In this document: positions 11,962-23,541 of the stretch, one piece after another
Numbering within the stretch: position 1 is the first letter of the stretch
Layout: each line of letters starts with the position of its first letter
Translations under genes and position numbers: made by a program
The notes under the pieces: model-generated
Databases searched by the model: none
Told to the model about the DNA's origin: nothing
The model's input: only the letters and a program-made list of their open reading frames with translations
Source of the DNA: Pogonophryne albipinna
Taxonomy: Eukaryota > Chordata > Actinopteri > Perciformes > Artedidraconidae
Direction: 5' to 3'
Length of the DNA: 64,000 nt
Assembly (NCBI GenBank): GCA_028583405.1
Contig: CM053246.1
Span: 6,479,620-6,543,619 of the forward strand

Positions 11962-14535
11962 CAGTGGTCCCCAAACTAAGGCCCGCGGGCCGGATACGGC
12001 CCGCCTCCACATTTGGCCCAGCCCCCTGAACAATACCAGAGACGCATTATGATTTTTTTTCAGTCTGGCCACGCGAATCCTAGACTAGCCCCTGTCAAAT
12101 AGAACGGAATAATGGCGAAAAGGTTAGGTAAGAGAAACATTGATTCAGAATGCAGGGTATTTAACCTGGAGTGGTCAAACGATTATTTTTTTGTTCAATG
12201 CAAAGAAAAGGCTGTTTGTCTCATCTGTCAAGAGGCGGTGGTGGTATTCAAAGAATACAATCTGCGCCGACACTATGAATCCCGTCACAAAGACAAGTAT
12301 GATAACTTGCAAGGCAAAATGCGAGCAGACAAACTCTCAAAGCTAAAAAGTGGACTGTTAGATCAGCAGAATACATTTGTACGCCAAGCTCAGCTGAACC
12401 AGTCATCCGTTCGGGCCAGCTTTCGGGTTGCTCAACTGATAGCAAGCAGCGGTAAACCTTTCACCTTTCACTGATGGAGAGTTTGTCAAGAAATGTTTGA
12501 ATGCTGTCGCGGAAGAGGTGTGTCCCGAGAAGAAAGATGTCTTTAATACCGTGAGTCTGTCGGCGAGTACAATCACCAGACGCATTGAAGAAATCGGGGG
12601 TAATGTATATGCCCAGCTGCAGCAGAAGACGAAAGAATTTGACTTTTTTTCATTAGCACTGGATGAGAGCACGGACGTGCAAGACACAGCGCAGCTGCTC
12701 ATTTTTATTCGTGGAGTTAGCGCAAACTTTGAGATGTGCGAGGAGCTGACAGCCCTCCAAAGTCTCATAGGGACTACAATGGGGGAGAATATTTTCGGCA
12801 AAGTATGCCAAACCATGGAAGAGTTGGACCTAGACTGGTCAAAGCTTGCCAGCATCACGACTGACGGGGCTCCTAGTATGGTGGGCGCGTCTCTGGGTCT
12901 AATGAACCGGGAGATGGAAGAACGGGGTCTCACCGCCCCGCTACAAGTCCACTGCCTAATTCACCAGCAAGCACTGTGCTGCAAAGTGTTGAAGTGGGAT
13001 TCTGTCATGAAGGTTGTGGTGTCATGCATAAACTTCATCAGAGCAAAGGGACTTAAACACAGGCAGTTCCAACAATTCCTGTCTGAACTGTCTGCGCACG
13101 GCGATGTGCTGCACAGAGGTCCGATGGTTGAGCCGGGGCAGAGTTTTGAGGCGTTTTTACGAGCTGCTACCCGAAATTAACGCATTTCTTCATTCAAAAG
13201 ACAAAACGGTCCCAGAGCTGATCGACCCAGAATGGAAATGCCACCTCGCATTTTTTACAGACGTGACAGAAATGCTGAACAGCCTTAACTTGCAGCTACA
13301 AGGCCAGGGGAAACTCATTTGCGACATGTATTCTCACATAAAAGCATTTGAGGTGAAACTTGCGCTGCTTTTGGAACAAGTGAAAAAGCACTACTTCATC
13401 CATCTCCCTGCTACCCAAAACCTCTCTGCAGAGAACCCAGCGGTCCCGTTCCCAGCTGAAAAGTGTGTGGAAGCACTGGAAATGCTGAAGGCGGAGTTCG
13501 GTGTGCGATTCCGGATACTACATGTTAATGCAGAAGAAATCCGTCTTTTCCAGAACCCCTTTCTTGCCGACATCGATGAAGCCCAGCCTTCTTATCAGTT
13601 TGAGTTGGCCGAGTTACAGAACTGTGATGTTCTGAAAGACGCATTCAAGCCCAAGAGTCTAATTGACTTCTATGCCGCCCTCCCAAACGACACCCTAACA
13701 TAAAAAAACACGCAATGAAGATATTTACACTTTTTGGCAGCACGTATATCTGCGAGCCTTTTCACACATGAAACACCTGAAAGCTCCGATGAGATCAAGA
13801 TTGACAGACATTCAACTTCTCACCAGCCAGATGCAGGCCCACGGTTCACACTGATGAACATACATAGGTAAGCTCACTTTTCTGACTTGAATGAGTCATT
13901 CTGAGTATAAACAAATGTAATCATAATAAAATCTACTGCGATAAAATCCATCTCCACAACCATACTGGTAGTGAAATGTATTGTGCTGTGTAGGTGCTGT
14001 ATCACTTAATTTCTCAGCCTGCTTGCTTTGTGGTTTTCACAGGGAAGTTGATGAGAGAGAGCTGCAAACAGCGGTGTCTACAAGCCTACTGGAACCTACA
14101 AAAGGATTATAAGGAAGGAACACAAGAACTTTGAGAGACTGCTCCTATGAGTCATTTGAGTTAGAGATTCTGCTCTGACAACTAAGCTAAACTTTTACCT
14201 GTTAAGATTGTGCACGGCACAACAGAAAGTTAATGTTCAATGGACTTTTTTCTGTGAAGAACCCAGAGAGGGTTATTTGGTTATTATTTATTTCACAAAT
14301 AGTGTTATTTATTTCATTAATAGTGTTATTATATATTTCCAGACTTTTTTTTCTGTGAAGATCCCGGAAAGGGTTATTAATATTTAGTTATGTGTGGCTT
14401 TCTAGAAAACAATAAATGTTTACGTTTAGGCACCCCTGCGATCGTCACACTTTTTCTGTTACAAACTGACCCCGGCCCCAATCAGAGAAGGGAACATTTA
14501 TGTGGCCCTCACAGGAAAAAGTTTGGGGACCACTG
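11962..14535 (+). mobile_element. Charlie-like hAT DNA transposon
   Basis: The termini cagtggtccccaaac and gtttggggaccactg form the classic Charlie-type inverted repeat. A perfect 8-bp target duplication GTTTAGAT lies at 11954-11961 and 14536-14543. The unoccupied version of the same site is seen in copy 2 of the host element near 27330. The 2574-bp insert carries one transposase-derived coding region. Confidence 0.93.
12112..13857 (+). pseudogene. hAT transposase (GTF2IRD2/ZBED5-like), broken
   Basis: Three frames join into one hAT transposase: 12112-12474, 12497-13180 and 13104-13703, plus a C-terminal stretch to about 13857. The N terminus carries a BED-like zinc finger (CLIC... with H...H in RRHYESRHKDKY). 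The catalytic region shows LALDESTDVQDTAQL and ITTDGAPSMVG, each with an expected acidic residue. The C-terminal hAT dimerisation part (IFTLFGSTYICEPFSHMKH) lies in another frame. The first break is an exact 7-bp tandem duplication (cctttca at 12457-12463 and 12464-12470), the second is near 13115 and the third near 13700. The family resembles the Charlie8-type transposase domesticated in GTF2IRD2. It cannot be translated as one protein. Confidence 0.85.
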
Positions 14536-15172
14536 GTTTAGATAGTTCACTTTAGTCTAAGTTATCTCAGTGGGTCTCAAACGGTTTGATCACAATTTAT
14601 ATAAACACATATCTCCAAGGCACTCCTTTATAATTATTGGGATAAACAGGTTTGAAATCATTTTAATGTACACTATAGGACAGTAAACCAAAAAATATCA
14701 TTTAAAACTGGAGGGATAAAAAAATATGCATGAATAAATAAATGTTAACTGTAAAATAACAACAAAAATAAAATAAGTTACATTTATTTGTTATTGGCTA
14801 TGGTAGGTTATTGGTTATGTTCACATACTTATTTGATTATTAAAATGTAAACTGATATTTTTCATATGGGTGTTTAGAGTTGTACCCCCTAGATCTAGTC
14901 TCTAGTAATGTGTGCTCAAAGTGCACCAGATTGAAGCATTTTTCTTTAACATATTCAAACATTTCTTCCCGGGGGGGCATACCCCCGGACCCCCCTAGAG
15001 GATGTGATGTCCATCCCCCATTCTATTGTGTATTCCTTGGATACTCTATTGATCTTTATCTTTTCTATTGTACGATTCTCTGGATGGGGGGGCGCCAGCT
15101 AAAATCTCGCCTAGGGCAGCACATTGTCTAGAGCCGGCCCTGGTTACTGTGATTTTCTACAGTTGGGACGTT

Positions 15173-15584
15173 ACTACTGATATTTTTAAAGTAACTCCAG
15201 AGTCAGTTTTTAAATAATTCTTTATTGTTTCATACAACCCATGCCAGGAAAAAAATATATCTGCAAAACTATTTATATTGTATGAAAGAATTTGGTGGCA
15301 TTTCGAGGCGTGAGATACATTTGACTAATTGCAGTACTACTTTATTAACATCCAAAGTGTTTATTTGATAGAGATAGTTTACCCGCCGCCACCCTCTCTC
15401 TCCCTCAGTGAGGCGACCTGAGATCACCCCCGCCCTTCTTTGAGTGTGAGACCTTCCATCCCAGCTGCCTGCTGTCATAAGAGTGGCCGCGCGCCCTTCG
15501 ACCCACAACAACAACAACAATACACCATAAGAAATGTTGTGCAAATTGGGCAACCGCCCATGTCGCCCATATCAATATCCGCCA
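15173..15584. other. Spacer, probably old repeat
   Basis: No exon was seen. The CAA repeat near 15507 and the sequence gggcaaccgcccatgtcgcc near 15549 look like a transposon edge, but I cannot place the family. Confidence 0.4.
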
Positions 15585-16002
15585 CTATAATAATAATAAT
15601 AGATTGGATTTATATAGCGCCTTTCAAGGGACCCAAGGTCGCTTTACAAGTAATAGGGCAAAAACAAACATAACAAAACAAAAGTCAGACACAAAACAAC
15701 AGATCGATTTAGGGGCCCGAAAGCCTTGGCAAACAGATGGGACTTGAGGGCCCTTTTGAAGGCGTTGAGTGTGGGGATGTTGCGAATCTCCGCAGGGAGA
15801 GCGTTCCAGAGGGTGGGGGCTGCCACACTGAAGGCTCTATCCCCGAAGGTTCGCAGTTTGGTGCGGGGGGTGGAAAGCAGGCCAGAGTCTGAGGACCGCA
15901 GGTTCCGGGGTGGGGCATGTGGGTGAGGGATGTCCGATAGGTACTGGGGGGCAAGGGCATGGAGGGACTTGTAGGTAACTAGGAGGACTTTGTAGGATAT
16001 GC

Positions 16003-16244
16003 GACTCCACTTCGAGCGATAGAATTACTAACAATGAACGGCTAACAGAGCACTTATATACTAATAAAGGACTAGCTTATCTATAGCCAGTTGAGTAGCA
16101 CTTGAAATGTTTGGCTCTATGAAACCTGATGTACTTATATGATTCTGTTTTCTTCAAGGTTGTGTCTTCCTGGTCGAATGTACTTATTGTAAGTCGCTTT
16201 GGATAAAAGCGTCAGCTAAATGCAATGTAATGTAATGTAATATG
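16003..16244 (+). mobile_element. 5'-truncated L2 LINE tail inserted in the minus-strand LINE
   Basis: The 240-bp insert matches 19698-19935 almost base for base and ends in gcgtcagctaaatgcaatg then taatgtaatgtaat. Its flanks share atatg (ggatatg on the left, atatgaggg on the right). Removing the insert restores a continuous LINE reading frame (KSLI joined to SYKVLLVTYK), so it postdates the host LINE. Confidence 0.85.
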
Positions 16245-18844
16245 AGGGACTTGACCGGCAACCAGTGTAGGTGGATGAGGGTGGGAGTGATGTGCTGCCA
16301 CGGCTTTGTGTGCGTGAGTACCCTAGCAGCACAGTTTTTGACATACTGGAGCCTGTCCGGGGTTTTGTTAGGAACCCCGAACAGGACACCATTGCAGTAG
16401 TCCAAGCGGGTGGTGACAAACGCATGCACTAGGGTTTCGGCAACCGACTCCGAGAGTGACGGTCGGAGTCTGGCAATGTTCCTTAGGTGGTAAAAGGCCG
16501 ATTTGGTCACAGATTTGATGTGGGAATGGAAGGAAAGGGTGGAGTCGAGGATGACACCCAGGTTGCGGGCTCCAGGAGATGGGGAGATGGAGCAGCAGTC
16601 GACCTCGAGGACGAAGTCACCAACCTTCTGGAGCAGGGCCTTGGGTGCCACAACCATGAGCTCTGTTTTATTGCTGTTCAGCTTAAGATAGTTGGAAGAC
16701 ATCCATGTTTTGATGTCATGCAGGCAGTTGATGAGAGACTGAGGGGGGAGCTGGGAGGATGGAGTGGTGCTGAGATACAGTTGGATATCATCAGCGTAGC
16801 AGTGGAAATTGAGTCCATGATGTCGGATGATCTGGCCGAGGGGGAGCATGTAAATGTTGAACAGGAGGGGGCCAAGCACAGAGCCCTGGGGTACACCGTG
16901 GTGGACTGGGGCCGGGGGTGAGTTTGAGCCACTGATGGAGACAAACGGTTTCCTGTTGTGGAGGTAGGATGTCAACCAGGACAGCGCTGTGCCAGTGACA
17001 CCTAGGAGGTCTGAGAGGCGGGTGAGGAGGATGTTGTGAGAGATGGTGTCAAACGCTGCAGATAGGTCCAGGAGGATGAGGATGCTGAGGCGGCCAGAGT
17101 CAGCAGCAATGAGGAGATCGTTGGTGATCTTGATGAGGGCGGTCTCAGTGCTGTGTTGCTGTCTGAAGCCGGATTGGAAGGGCTCATAGAGCTCATGGTT
17201 GTACATGTACAGATGGAGTTGGCCGATGACCACTCTTTCCAGAGTTTTGCTGAGGAAGGGAAGGTTGGAGATCGGCCGGTGGTTCTGGAGGACGTCGGGG
17301 TCCAGGCCAGGTTTTTTGAGTATGGGGGTGACTGAGGCCATTTTGAAACTGGTGGGGACTATACCAGGAGCCAGAGAAGCGTTGATGATGACCACCATGT
17401 AGGGACAGAGGGTGGGTAGGCAATCCTTGACCAGGGCTGTGGGCATGGGGTCCAGGGAGCAGGTGGAGGTCTTGGCCGAGCTGACCAGTTTGGCCACTTG
17501 GAGAGCATCCACAGGGGAGAAGGAGGAGAGGTTGGAGTGGGAGAGGCGCGGCGCATGGGGTGCGTTACCAGGTGGCTGAGGTGCAGGTAGGGGGGAAGGG
17601 CCAGTCACCAGGAGCTGCTGATGGATGGCCTCGACTTTTGCCTGGAAGAGGTCGAGGAATTTGGAGCACAGATCGGGAGCCCCTGAGGGCTGGGGGGCGT
17701 CAGGGGCGTCAGGGGGCCGTAGTAGGCGGTTGATGGTGGAGAACAGTCTTCTGGGGTTGCTTTGCTGAGCACCAATGAGACGGGAGTAGTAGTGAGTCTT
17801 GGCATGGGAGAGAGCTTCCTTATACGTTTTGATATGGTCACGAAAGGCCAGGAGGTGGACTGTGAGGCCAGTTTTTTTGGAGAGCCTCTCCAGCTGGCGA
17901 CCAGAGGCCTTCAAACGGCGGAGTTCGGTGGTGAACCAGGGGGCAGGGCGGGTGAAGGAAACAGTCCGGGTTTTAATGGGGGCGAGAGAGTTAAGACTGA
18001 GGGATAGGGCAGTGTTGTAGTGGGCTACCAGGCCGTCCACGGTGGAGTCGGAGGGACCCGAGGCCATGTGGGTAGCTATCAGGTCGGATAGGGCCGGTGC
18101 ACTCACAGTCTTAATGTTCCTAAACATAATGGTGCGTTTAGGATGCTGCCTGGGCAGGGAGACCGGAACAGTGAAGAGGATGGCGTGATGGTCAGATACA
18201 GCCAGGTCGAGGCGCTGTAGGTCGGGGGGCGGAGAGCCGGTAGAGCACACCAGATCCAGCGTGTGGCCTTTGATGTGGGTGGGGCCCTGGACATGTTGCT
18301 TGAAGCTGAAGCAGTCCAAAAGTGAGAGGAATTCAGCAGCGAATGTGCAGTTACTGGAGTCCACGTGGATGTTAATATCACCGAGCAGGAGAGTTGATGG
18401 AGACATGGAGCAGAGAGAGGTGAGTAACTCAGACAGCTCAGACAGGAAGGTAGTGGAAGCTTTAGGTGGGCGGTAAATGAGGGCAACCTGGAGCGGAGCA
18501 GACCCAGCCAGTTTGAAGACAACACACTCAAATGAGGTGGTAGTAGGTACTGGGATTTCTTTAACCAGGATGCCAGCTCGGTGGATAACAGCCAATCCAC
18601 CGCCACGACCCAGGGAGCGGGGCTTCGGGATGTACAAATAGCCTGGGGGTGTAGCTTGATTGAGTGTCACAAAGTCCTGTTGATTTTGCCATGTCTCTGT
18701 TAAGCATAGGATGTCAATGCTTCTGTCAGTGATAATGTTGTGGATGAGTAGTGCTTTGTTGTTGAGGGAGCGGGTATTCTGCAGCATAAATGTCACATAG
18801 TTGTTCATAGCTGCTGGGGGGAACAGGGAGGGAGAAACCAGCAC
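16184..18844 (-). pseudogene. LINE ORF2: AP endonuclease and reverse transcriptase
   Basis: The 886-codon open frame is uninterrupted from the endonuclease through the RT. Endonuclease signatures include QNTRSLNNKA, ILCLTETW, LLLGDINIHVD and SDHHAILF. RT signatures include [44 protein letters not shown] and the catalytic FHCYADDIQLYL. The last 20 or so codons are not native: they read into an inserted L2 tail (16003-16244), and the true C terminus resumes at 15644-16002 (AAPTLWNALPAEIRN). The enzyme is therefore truncated although its catalytic core is intact, which points to a fairly recent copy. Confidence 0.85.
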
Positions 18845-19156
18845 ACTGTCAGCCCACGCCAGGGACCTCAGGTAGATAGAGCGAACGGGAGGTTTGGTCG
18901 GATGACGTCATTTGTTGTGATGACGACATCGCCGTGCGACAGACCGTCTGCCAGAAACAACTGCGGGGATAGGAGTTTCGGAGTAGAAAAACTTGCATCT
19001 GGATGCCCGGTGTATGTAGCGGGGACGATGCAGAAGCCCAAGGGATTTGATAACGGCAAGGCAGTCGGGGATAGTGTGGTAGAAAAAGTTACGAAGTTCC
19101 AGCGAGGAGTATTGGAGCAGCATCACGAGAAGAGCGGCGAGCCAGCTAGCAGCTAG

Positions 19157-21019
19157 CAGAGGTGGGACCAAGTCATTGTTTTGCAAGTCCGAGTCAAGTC
19201 TCAAGTCTTTGCGCTCAAGTCCGAGTCAAGTGTCAAGTCTTTGCGCTCAAGTCTGAGTCAAGTCTCAAGTCAGGATGGGCAAGTTCAAGTCAAGTCCAAG
19301 TCCTAAACTTTGACAAAACGAGTCTTAAACAAGTCATTAAGTGCTTTTCACCAAATGTAATGTAACCACTCCGCTCCTCTGCTCACTTCACTGGCTTCCG
19401 GTAACTGCTAGAATCCACTTCAAAACAATGGTACTTGCGTACCATGCTGCGAATGGATCTGGCCCTTCCTACATCCAGGACATGGTTAAACCGTACACCC
19501 CAGCACGTGCACTTCGCTCTGCATCGGCCAAACGACTCGCTGCACACGCACTGCGAGGGGGACCCAAGTTCCCATCAGCAAAAACACGTGGGTTTGCTAT
19601 CCTGGCTCCAAAATGGTGGAATGAGCTCCCCATTGAAATCAGGACAGCAGAAAGCTTACACACCTTCCGGCGCAGACTGAAAACTCATCTCTTTCGACTC
19701 CACTTCGAGCGATAGAATTACTAACAATGAACTGCTAACAGAGCACTTATATACTAATAAAGGGCTGGCTTATCTACAGCCAGTTGAGTAGCACTTGAAA
19801 TGTTTTGGCTCTATGAAACCTGATGTACTTATATGATTCTGTTTTCTTCAAGGTTATATCTTCCTGATCGAATGTACTTATTGTAAGTCGCTTTGGATAC
19901 AAGTGTCAGCTAAATACAATGTAATGTAATGTAATGACATCGATCAACAGAATAATACTTAATAATCAAACTGCTCTTTATTAGTTACATTCATAATTTA
20001 ATAATCAATTTTCTCTCTGCTGGTAAAGTAATGTGTTTTTTTTTTATTTAAGAGGGATCAGTAAGGTTAGGCTACCGTGACGGTTTGATTCAGAAGGAGT
20101 TTAATGGATAAGATCCCTGATGTTAAGGTGACCAGAATGTTTATTTCCACTGTGTACAACATGTTATAAGGGACCCACAATCTATCTTTATGCAAGGGAT
20201 AATGTGCAGCGAGGCGGGCTCTGGGGAAAAGAACACCTGAATCTAGATCCCTCTGCAGGTGGTAGGCTACTTTAACTATATTTTGATGCTAATACTTTTG
20301 TACTTTTACTTGTAACATTTTGAATGCAGGACTTTTTATCGTAACCGAGTATTCCTAAACTCTGGTACTTACTCAAGTACAAGATCTGAACTTCTCCCAC
20401 CTATGACAAGAAATCCTGGTTACCAAAAAAAAAAACCCCCTGCTCTGAAGGTTATTTTCATTTTACAAATCCTGCACTCAGCTTTGCTTTCTCCAATATC
20501 ATTGAAAAGCAGCCAGATGTTGTTTCTTTTTTCGGTTTTCGCTAATTTCTTGACTTTTTCCGACGCTCTAGCATTTAAATCCGTCTCCCCGTCACTCTGT
20601 GCAGCTGGCCTGTACCACTACACCTGCTGTGCCCCCCACCCTTCTTTCACATAATGGTATGATCCTAGTGTGTCCTCGCATATGATTGGCCGCATGGTGG
20701 CCCAGCTAAATAAAGTCCCGTCCCTGCCTGCAAGGAATCTCAGCAAGAGTAGGAGCGGCTGGAGATTCTGCTCTCCCCGACGGGAGTCTGCTCTTCTAGC
20801 GGCATCTCGCGATCGGCGTGTTGGAGACCTCTGAATTAAATGATCAAGTCACCTCAAGTCAGAAGGCTCAAGTCCAAGTCAAGTCCCAAGTCATTGGTGT
20901 TCAAGTCCAAGTCGAGTCGCAAGTCTTTTGTGATTTTGTCAAGTCGAGTCTCAAGTCATCAAATTGGTGACTCGAGTCTAACTCGAGTCCAAGTCATGTG
21001 ACTCGAGTCCACACCTCTG
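19157..21019. mobile_element. Non-autonomous hAT element with CAAGTC-rich ends
   Basis: The termini cagaggtgggacc and gagtccacacctctg are flanked by a perfect 8-bp duplication GCAGCTAG (19149-19156 and 21020-21027). Both subterminal regions (about 19185-19335 and 20845-21000) are packed with CAAGTC/GAGTC repeats, plausible transposase-binding arrays. An L2 copy (19366-19935) and a MITE-like piece (20268-20405, ctcaagtacaagatctgaac) are nested inside. It has no transposase frame. Confidence 0.9.
19366..19935 (+). mobile_element. 5'-truncated L2 LINE with RT C-terminal frame
   Basis: A frame at 19341-19715 encodes [20 protein letters not shown] to [14 protein letters not shown], the C-terminal part of the L2 ORF2. 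It is followed by the 3' tail ending gtaatgtaatgtaatg. It is the same subfamily as 35279-37795 (opposite strand) and 16003-16244. Confidence 0.85.
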
Positions 21020-21499
21020 GCAGCTAGCACCATTAGCCCTGCAGAAACCGGACCTCGAACCTCGGCAGCGGTGATGGAAAACAGCCCAGTTGGAATGGCC
21101 GGACTGAGGGAGGGTTTGTGGATAGTCCTGGGAGTGTGGCAGAGAGGAGCCCCGTCGGAGAATTCCGGAGCGGGGACTACGCTGATAGCAGAGCGTGATG
21201 GTGAGCTCGTTTTGCTAATAGCAGGATGGCAGAGGCTAAGAGCTAAACAGCAGCCAAACATAGTCGGCTGAGCAACGGAGATGGCAGAAACACAAAACCA
21301 GAGGAGAACAATTTTTCTGCTGTGTATGGGAATTAAATAGATTGATGGCAGGGAGTGGTAGACACGAGAAGTAAGCGTCGGCATGAAGAGCGGCGAAAAA
21401 CACGCCAGCGTCCCCTCAGTACCTGGGAGAGACTACTAGACCACTGCACGGGAAGTCGTGTGAGCCTGCCAAACATTACAAAGATGGGAGAGAGACCAG

Positions 21500-21758
21500 T
21501 AGACTAATTTACAGCATTGTTATATGCATGCACAAGCTCTGTTAAACGTTGAGCCCACCGTGATTGATCTTCCTCTTTTAAGGAGTTTAAAAGGGTCAAG
21601 AGAGTTTGATTGAACCTCTCCACTGAGCCATTCCCCTGGGGGTGGTAAGGGGTAGTACGACTCTTTCTGGCCCCATAATTCTGACACAGTTCTGATAGGA
21701 CTGCAGATTCGCAAGCTGCCCCCTCGCTCTGAGTGTATCCTGTTCGTGACGCCAAAAA
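21500..21758 (-). pseudogene. Gypsy integrase fragment joined to a primer-binding site
   Basis: On the minus strand the frame includes ELCQNYGARKSRTTPYHPQG and ERFNQTLLTLLNSLKEED, the C-terminal half of a Ty3/gypsy integrase core (the PYHPQGNG motif plus the glutamate in VERF). Upstream on that strand is TTGGCGTCACGAACAGGAT, a plausible primer-binding site next to the LTR edge at 21759. Gag, protease, RT, RNase H and most of integrase are absent, so the element has collapsed internally. Confidence 0.75.
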
Positions 21759-22345
21759 TGTAGAAGTGTCACAAAGTATACACTTCCCAGATACTTTAAA
21801 TACCCCAGTTTTGATACACACACAGAAACAAGTTATTTGGTTTAAAACAAAATATTTTATAAGTTAAATAATGATGCAGTAGCAAAAATACACTTTTGAG
21901 TTATGTCAATTGAATACTAAGTCACAATAAAATAGTAAGAAGATTTAAATGTACAACATGGAATCAAAGCTTTACAGAGTTGCTGGCCATTGGCGAGTAG
22001 AGAGACAGAGGCGGGGAGTCCGCGTGCGCCTCCAGTCACCAGGACGCTCTTCCTGGTTGAGAAGGCAGTGCTGGATTGCTGATGCGCTTGGTGATATTAT
22101 TGACAGCGTTAGATCCAACTGCTCGTCGTTCCTTTTCACAAGCGCGCGGGCCGTCCTAAACGCCCACGTCTCTCTGCTATTCACTGTCCACTGTCTGCTC
22201 TCCGATGTCCCACACCCAACACCGTCCCCCGTCTTCTTCGCCAGGAGTCCTTTGTTATTTATTTCCTAATTACGCGATGCACTTCAGGTGCGTCCTCAGG
22301 TGCATCATTAGTGTCCAATTAGCCTGCCAGGTGAAACACACAGAA
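21759..22345 (-). mobile_element. Gypsy LTR adjoining the integrase fragment
   Basis: It starts TGTAGAAG on the plus strand, right beside the primer-binding-like site, and continues with sequence shared with 10120-10556. The outer edge near 22345 is inferred from where the two copies stop matching. Confidence 0.5.
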
Positions 22346-22927
22346 AACCAAAAGAAAAGCACTGCACTCCAATAATATTTAAGAAACACAACACTACAAC
22401 TAATATTAATATTTTTAGAAATAAACATGCAAAAACTGGCTTTCTGGCTGACCTTTGTGACACATACATGCCTCACTTCTGGCATAGAAGATTCCTCAAG
22501 TCTGCTCTGCAGTTTCATGCAAATCTTTTTGTATGAGTAAAAGGCTGCCAGTGCTCTGACACAGACAATAGGCTACTTCAATAATAAGATAGCCTACATG
22601 TGACACAAAGCTGACTATACAGCACCCGCCTGCGGCACCGTGAGCCTGAGTGACACAGCTTAGTGATGACACATGTTGACAAAAATACTAAAAAAAATCT
22701 ACTAGTACTAACTGATGTTTCCCTACCTCTTTACACAACATAAAGACTGTTTATAAAACCAACAGCCGCCTGACTTAAGATGGATTATTCCCTATCCAGA
22801 CTGATCCAGTTACAGCCTCAGATACATTTCAAATCCAGCTCTAAACTCTTGATTTCACCTACTTTCAACAGTCTTTTCCTTCAGTAATCAATAATGCTAT
22901 TGAAGACAATTTAAAAAGTGTGTTAAA
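22346..22927. other. Spacer with no recognised gene
   Basis: AT-rich sequence with no exon or repeat terminus recognised. Confidence 0.4.
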
Positions 22928-23541
22928 TGCTCCTTCTGTGAACATTGAGGTCTTTGTCAGAGCGGCTGACCTCAGCTCTCGGGTTGCGATGCCACAGGTT
23001 TCCCGTTTCAGAGGTTCATGTTTCAGTCAGGTGAAAACCAGAGAGGGAGGCTGAGGTGACAGAGAGGAGGAGGAGGAGGAGGTGGAGGAATGTGGAGGAA
23101 GACAAAGAACACGCTTTCCTGGGAAATAAGACAGAAAACACACACACCCAATTCAACTACTGTGAAGCCTTTTCACTTTCACACACAGTGTCCCGACATG
23201 ACTTGAGGGATTGCTGAGAAATACTGAATGCTGTTACAGTAAATGTCATTGCTTCACCTGTTTGACAACATCTCTAACTCTTGAGGTGTTTTGGGATATA
23301 CTAAAACTGCTGAATGATAGGAAAGAAAATATGACCGACTCTTCTTATATTATATATATAATTAAGCACTTTGAATTGCCTTGTGTTGAAAGGTGCTATA
23401 TAAATAAACTTGCCTTGCCTTATACCACTCACCCTCTAAAGACAGAGACTGTATGCTAAAGGCAGTTGTAACAGAGCACATTTACTCAATGAATTACTCA
23501 AAATACTTTACTTGAGTATTTCCATTTTCTGCTACTCGGTC
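22928..23541 (+). repeat. Direct duplicate block A upstream of dsg2
   Basis: It matches 56146-56702 in the same orientation. Both contain tgaggtctttgtcagagcgg, gatgccacaggtttcccgtt, a GAGGAGG purine run, gaatgtggaggaagacaaag, and an end piece ctcaaaatactttacttgag. The block lies about 3.1 kb upstream of the dsg2 start codon. Block A has an extra insertion at 23345-23425. The blocks may be old promoter-proximal sequence from a tandem gene duplication. Confidence 0.8.
23345..23425 (+). repeat. Short retroposon tail inserted in block A
   Basis: The sequence aagcactttgaattgccttg then gtgctatataaataaacttg has the look of a fish SINE/RTE-type 3' end. It is absent at the equivalent place in block B. 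Confidence 0.55.

Larger units (their letters stand above)
11502..15142. mobile_element. Non-autonomous hAT element, copy 1, carrying a nested hAT
   Basis: The termini are cagggccggccc on the left and gagccggccctg on the right, flanked by a perfect 8-bp duplication GTTACTGT (11494-11501 and 15143-15150). Related copies lie at 26870-27939 and 49907-52839. Without the nested element (11962-14535) it is about 1.06 kb, like copy 2, and has no transposase frame of its own. Confidence 0.9.
15585..21480 (-). mobile_element. Near full-length LINE (Jockey/CR1-L2-Rex1 group) with two nested insertions
   Basis: On the minus strand it carries a 5' part (about 18870-21480), a long endonuclease/reverse-transcriptase frame (16184-18844) and a C-terminal end (15644-16002). 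It finishes with a (TAT)n tail at 15585-15600 next to gcgctatataaatcc. An L2 tail (16003-16244) and a hAT element (19157-21019) interrupt it. Without these the element is about 3.8 kb. The right (5') boundary, near the gypsy fragment at 21500, is approximate. Confidence 0.75.

Noticed and set aside
16487..18020. Plus-strand frames across the LINE ORF2
   Set aside because: They are antisense shadows of the minus-strand endonuclease/RT frame.
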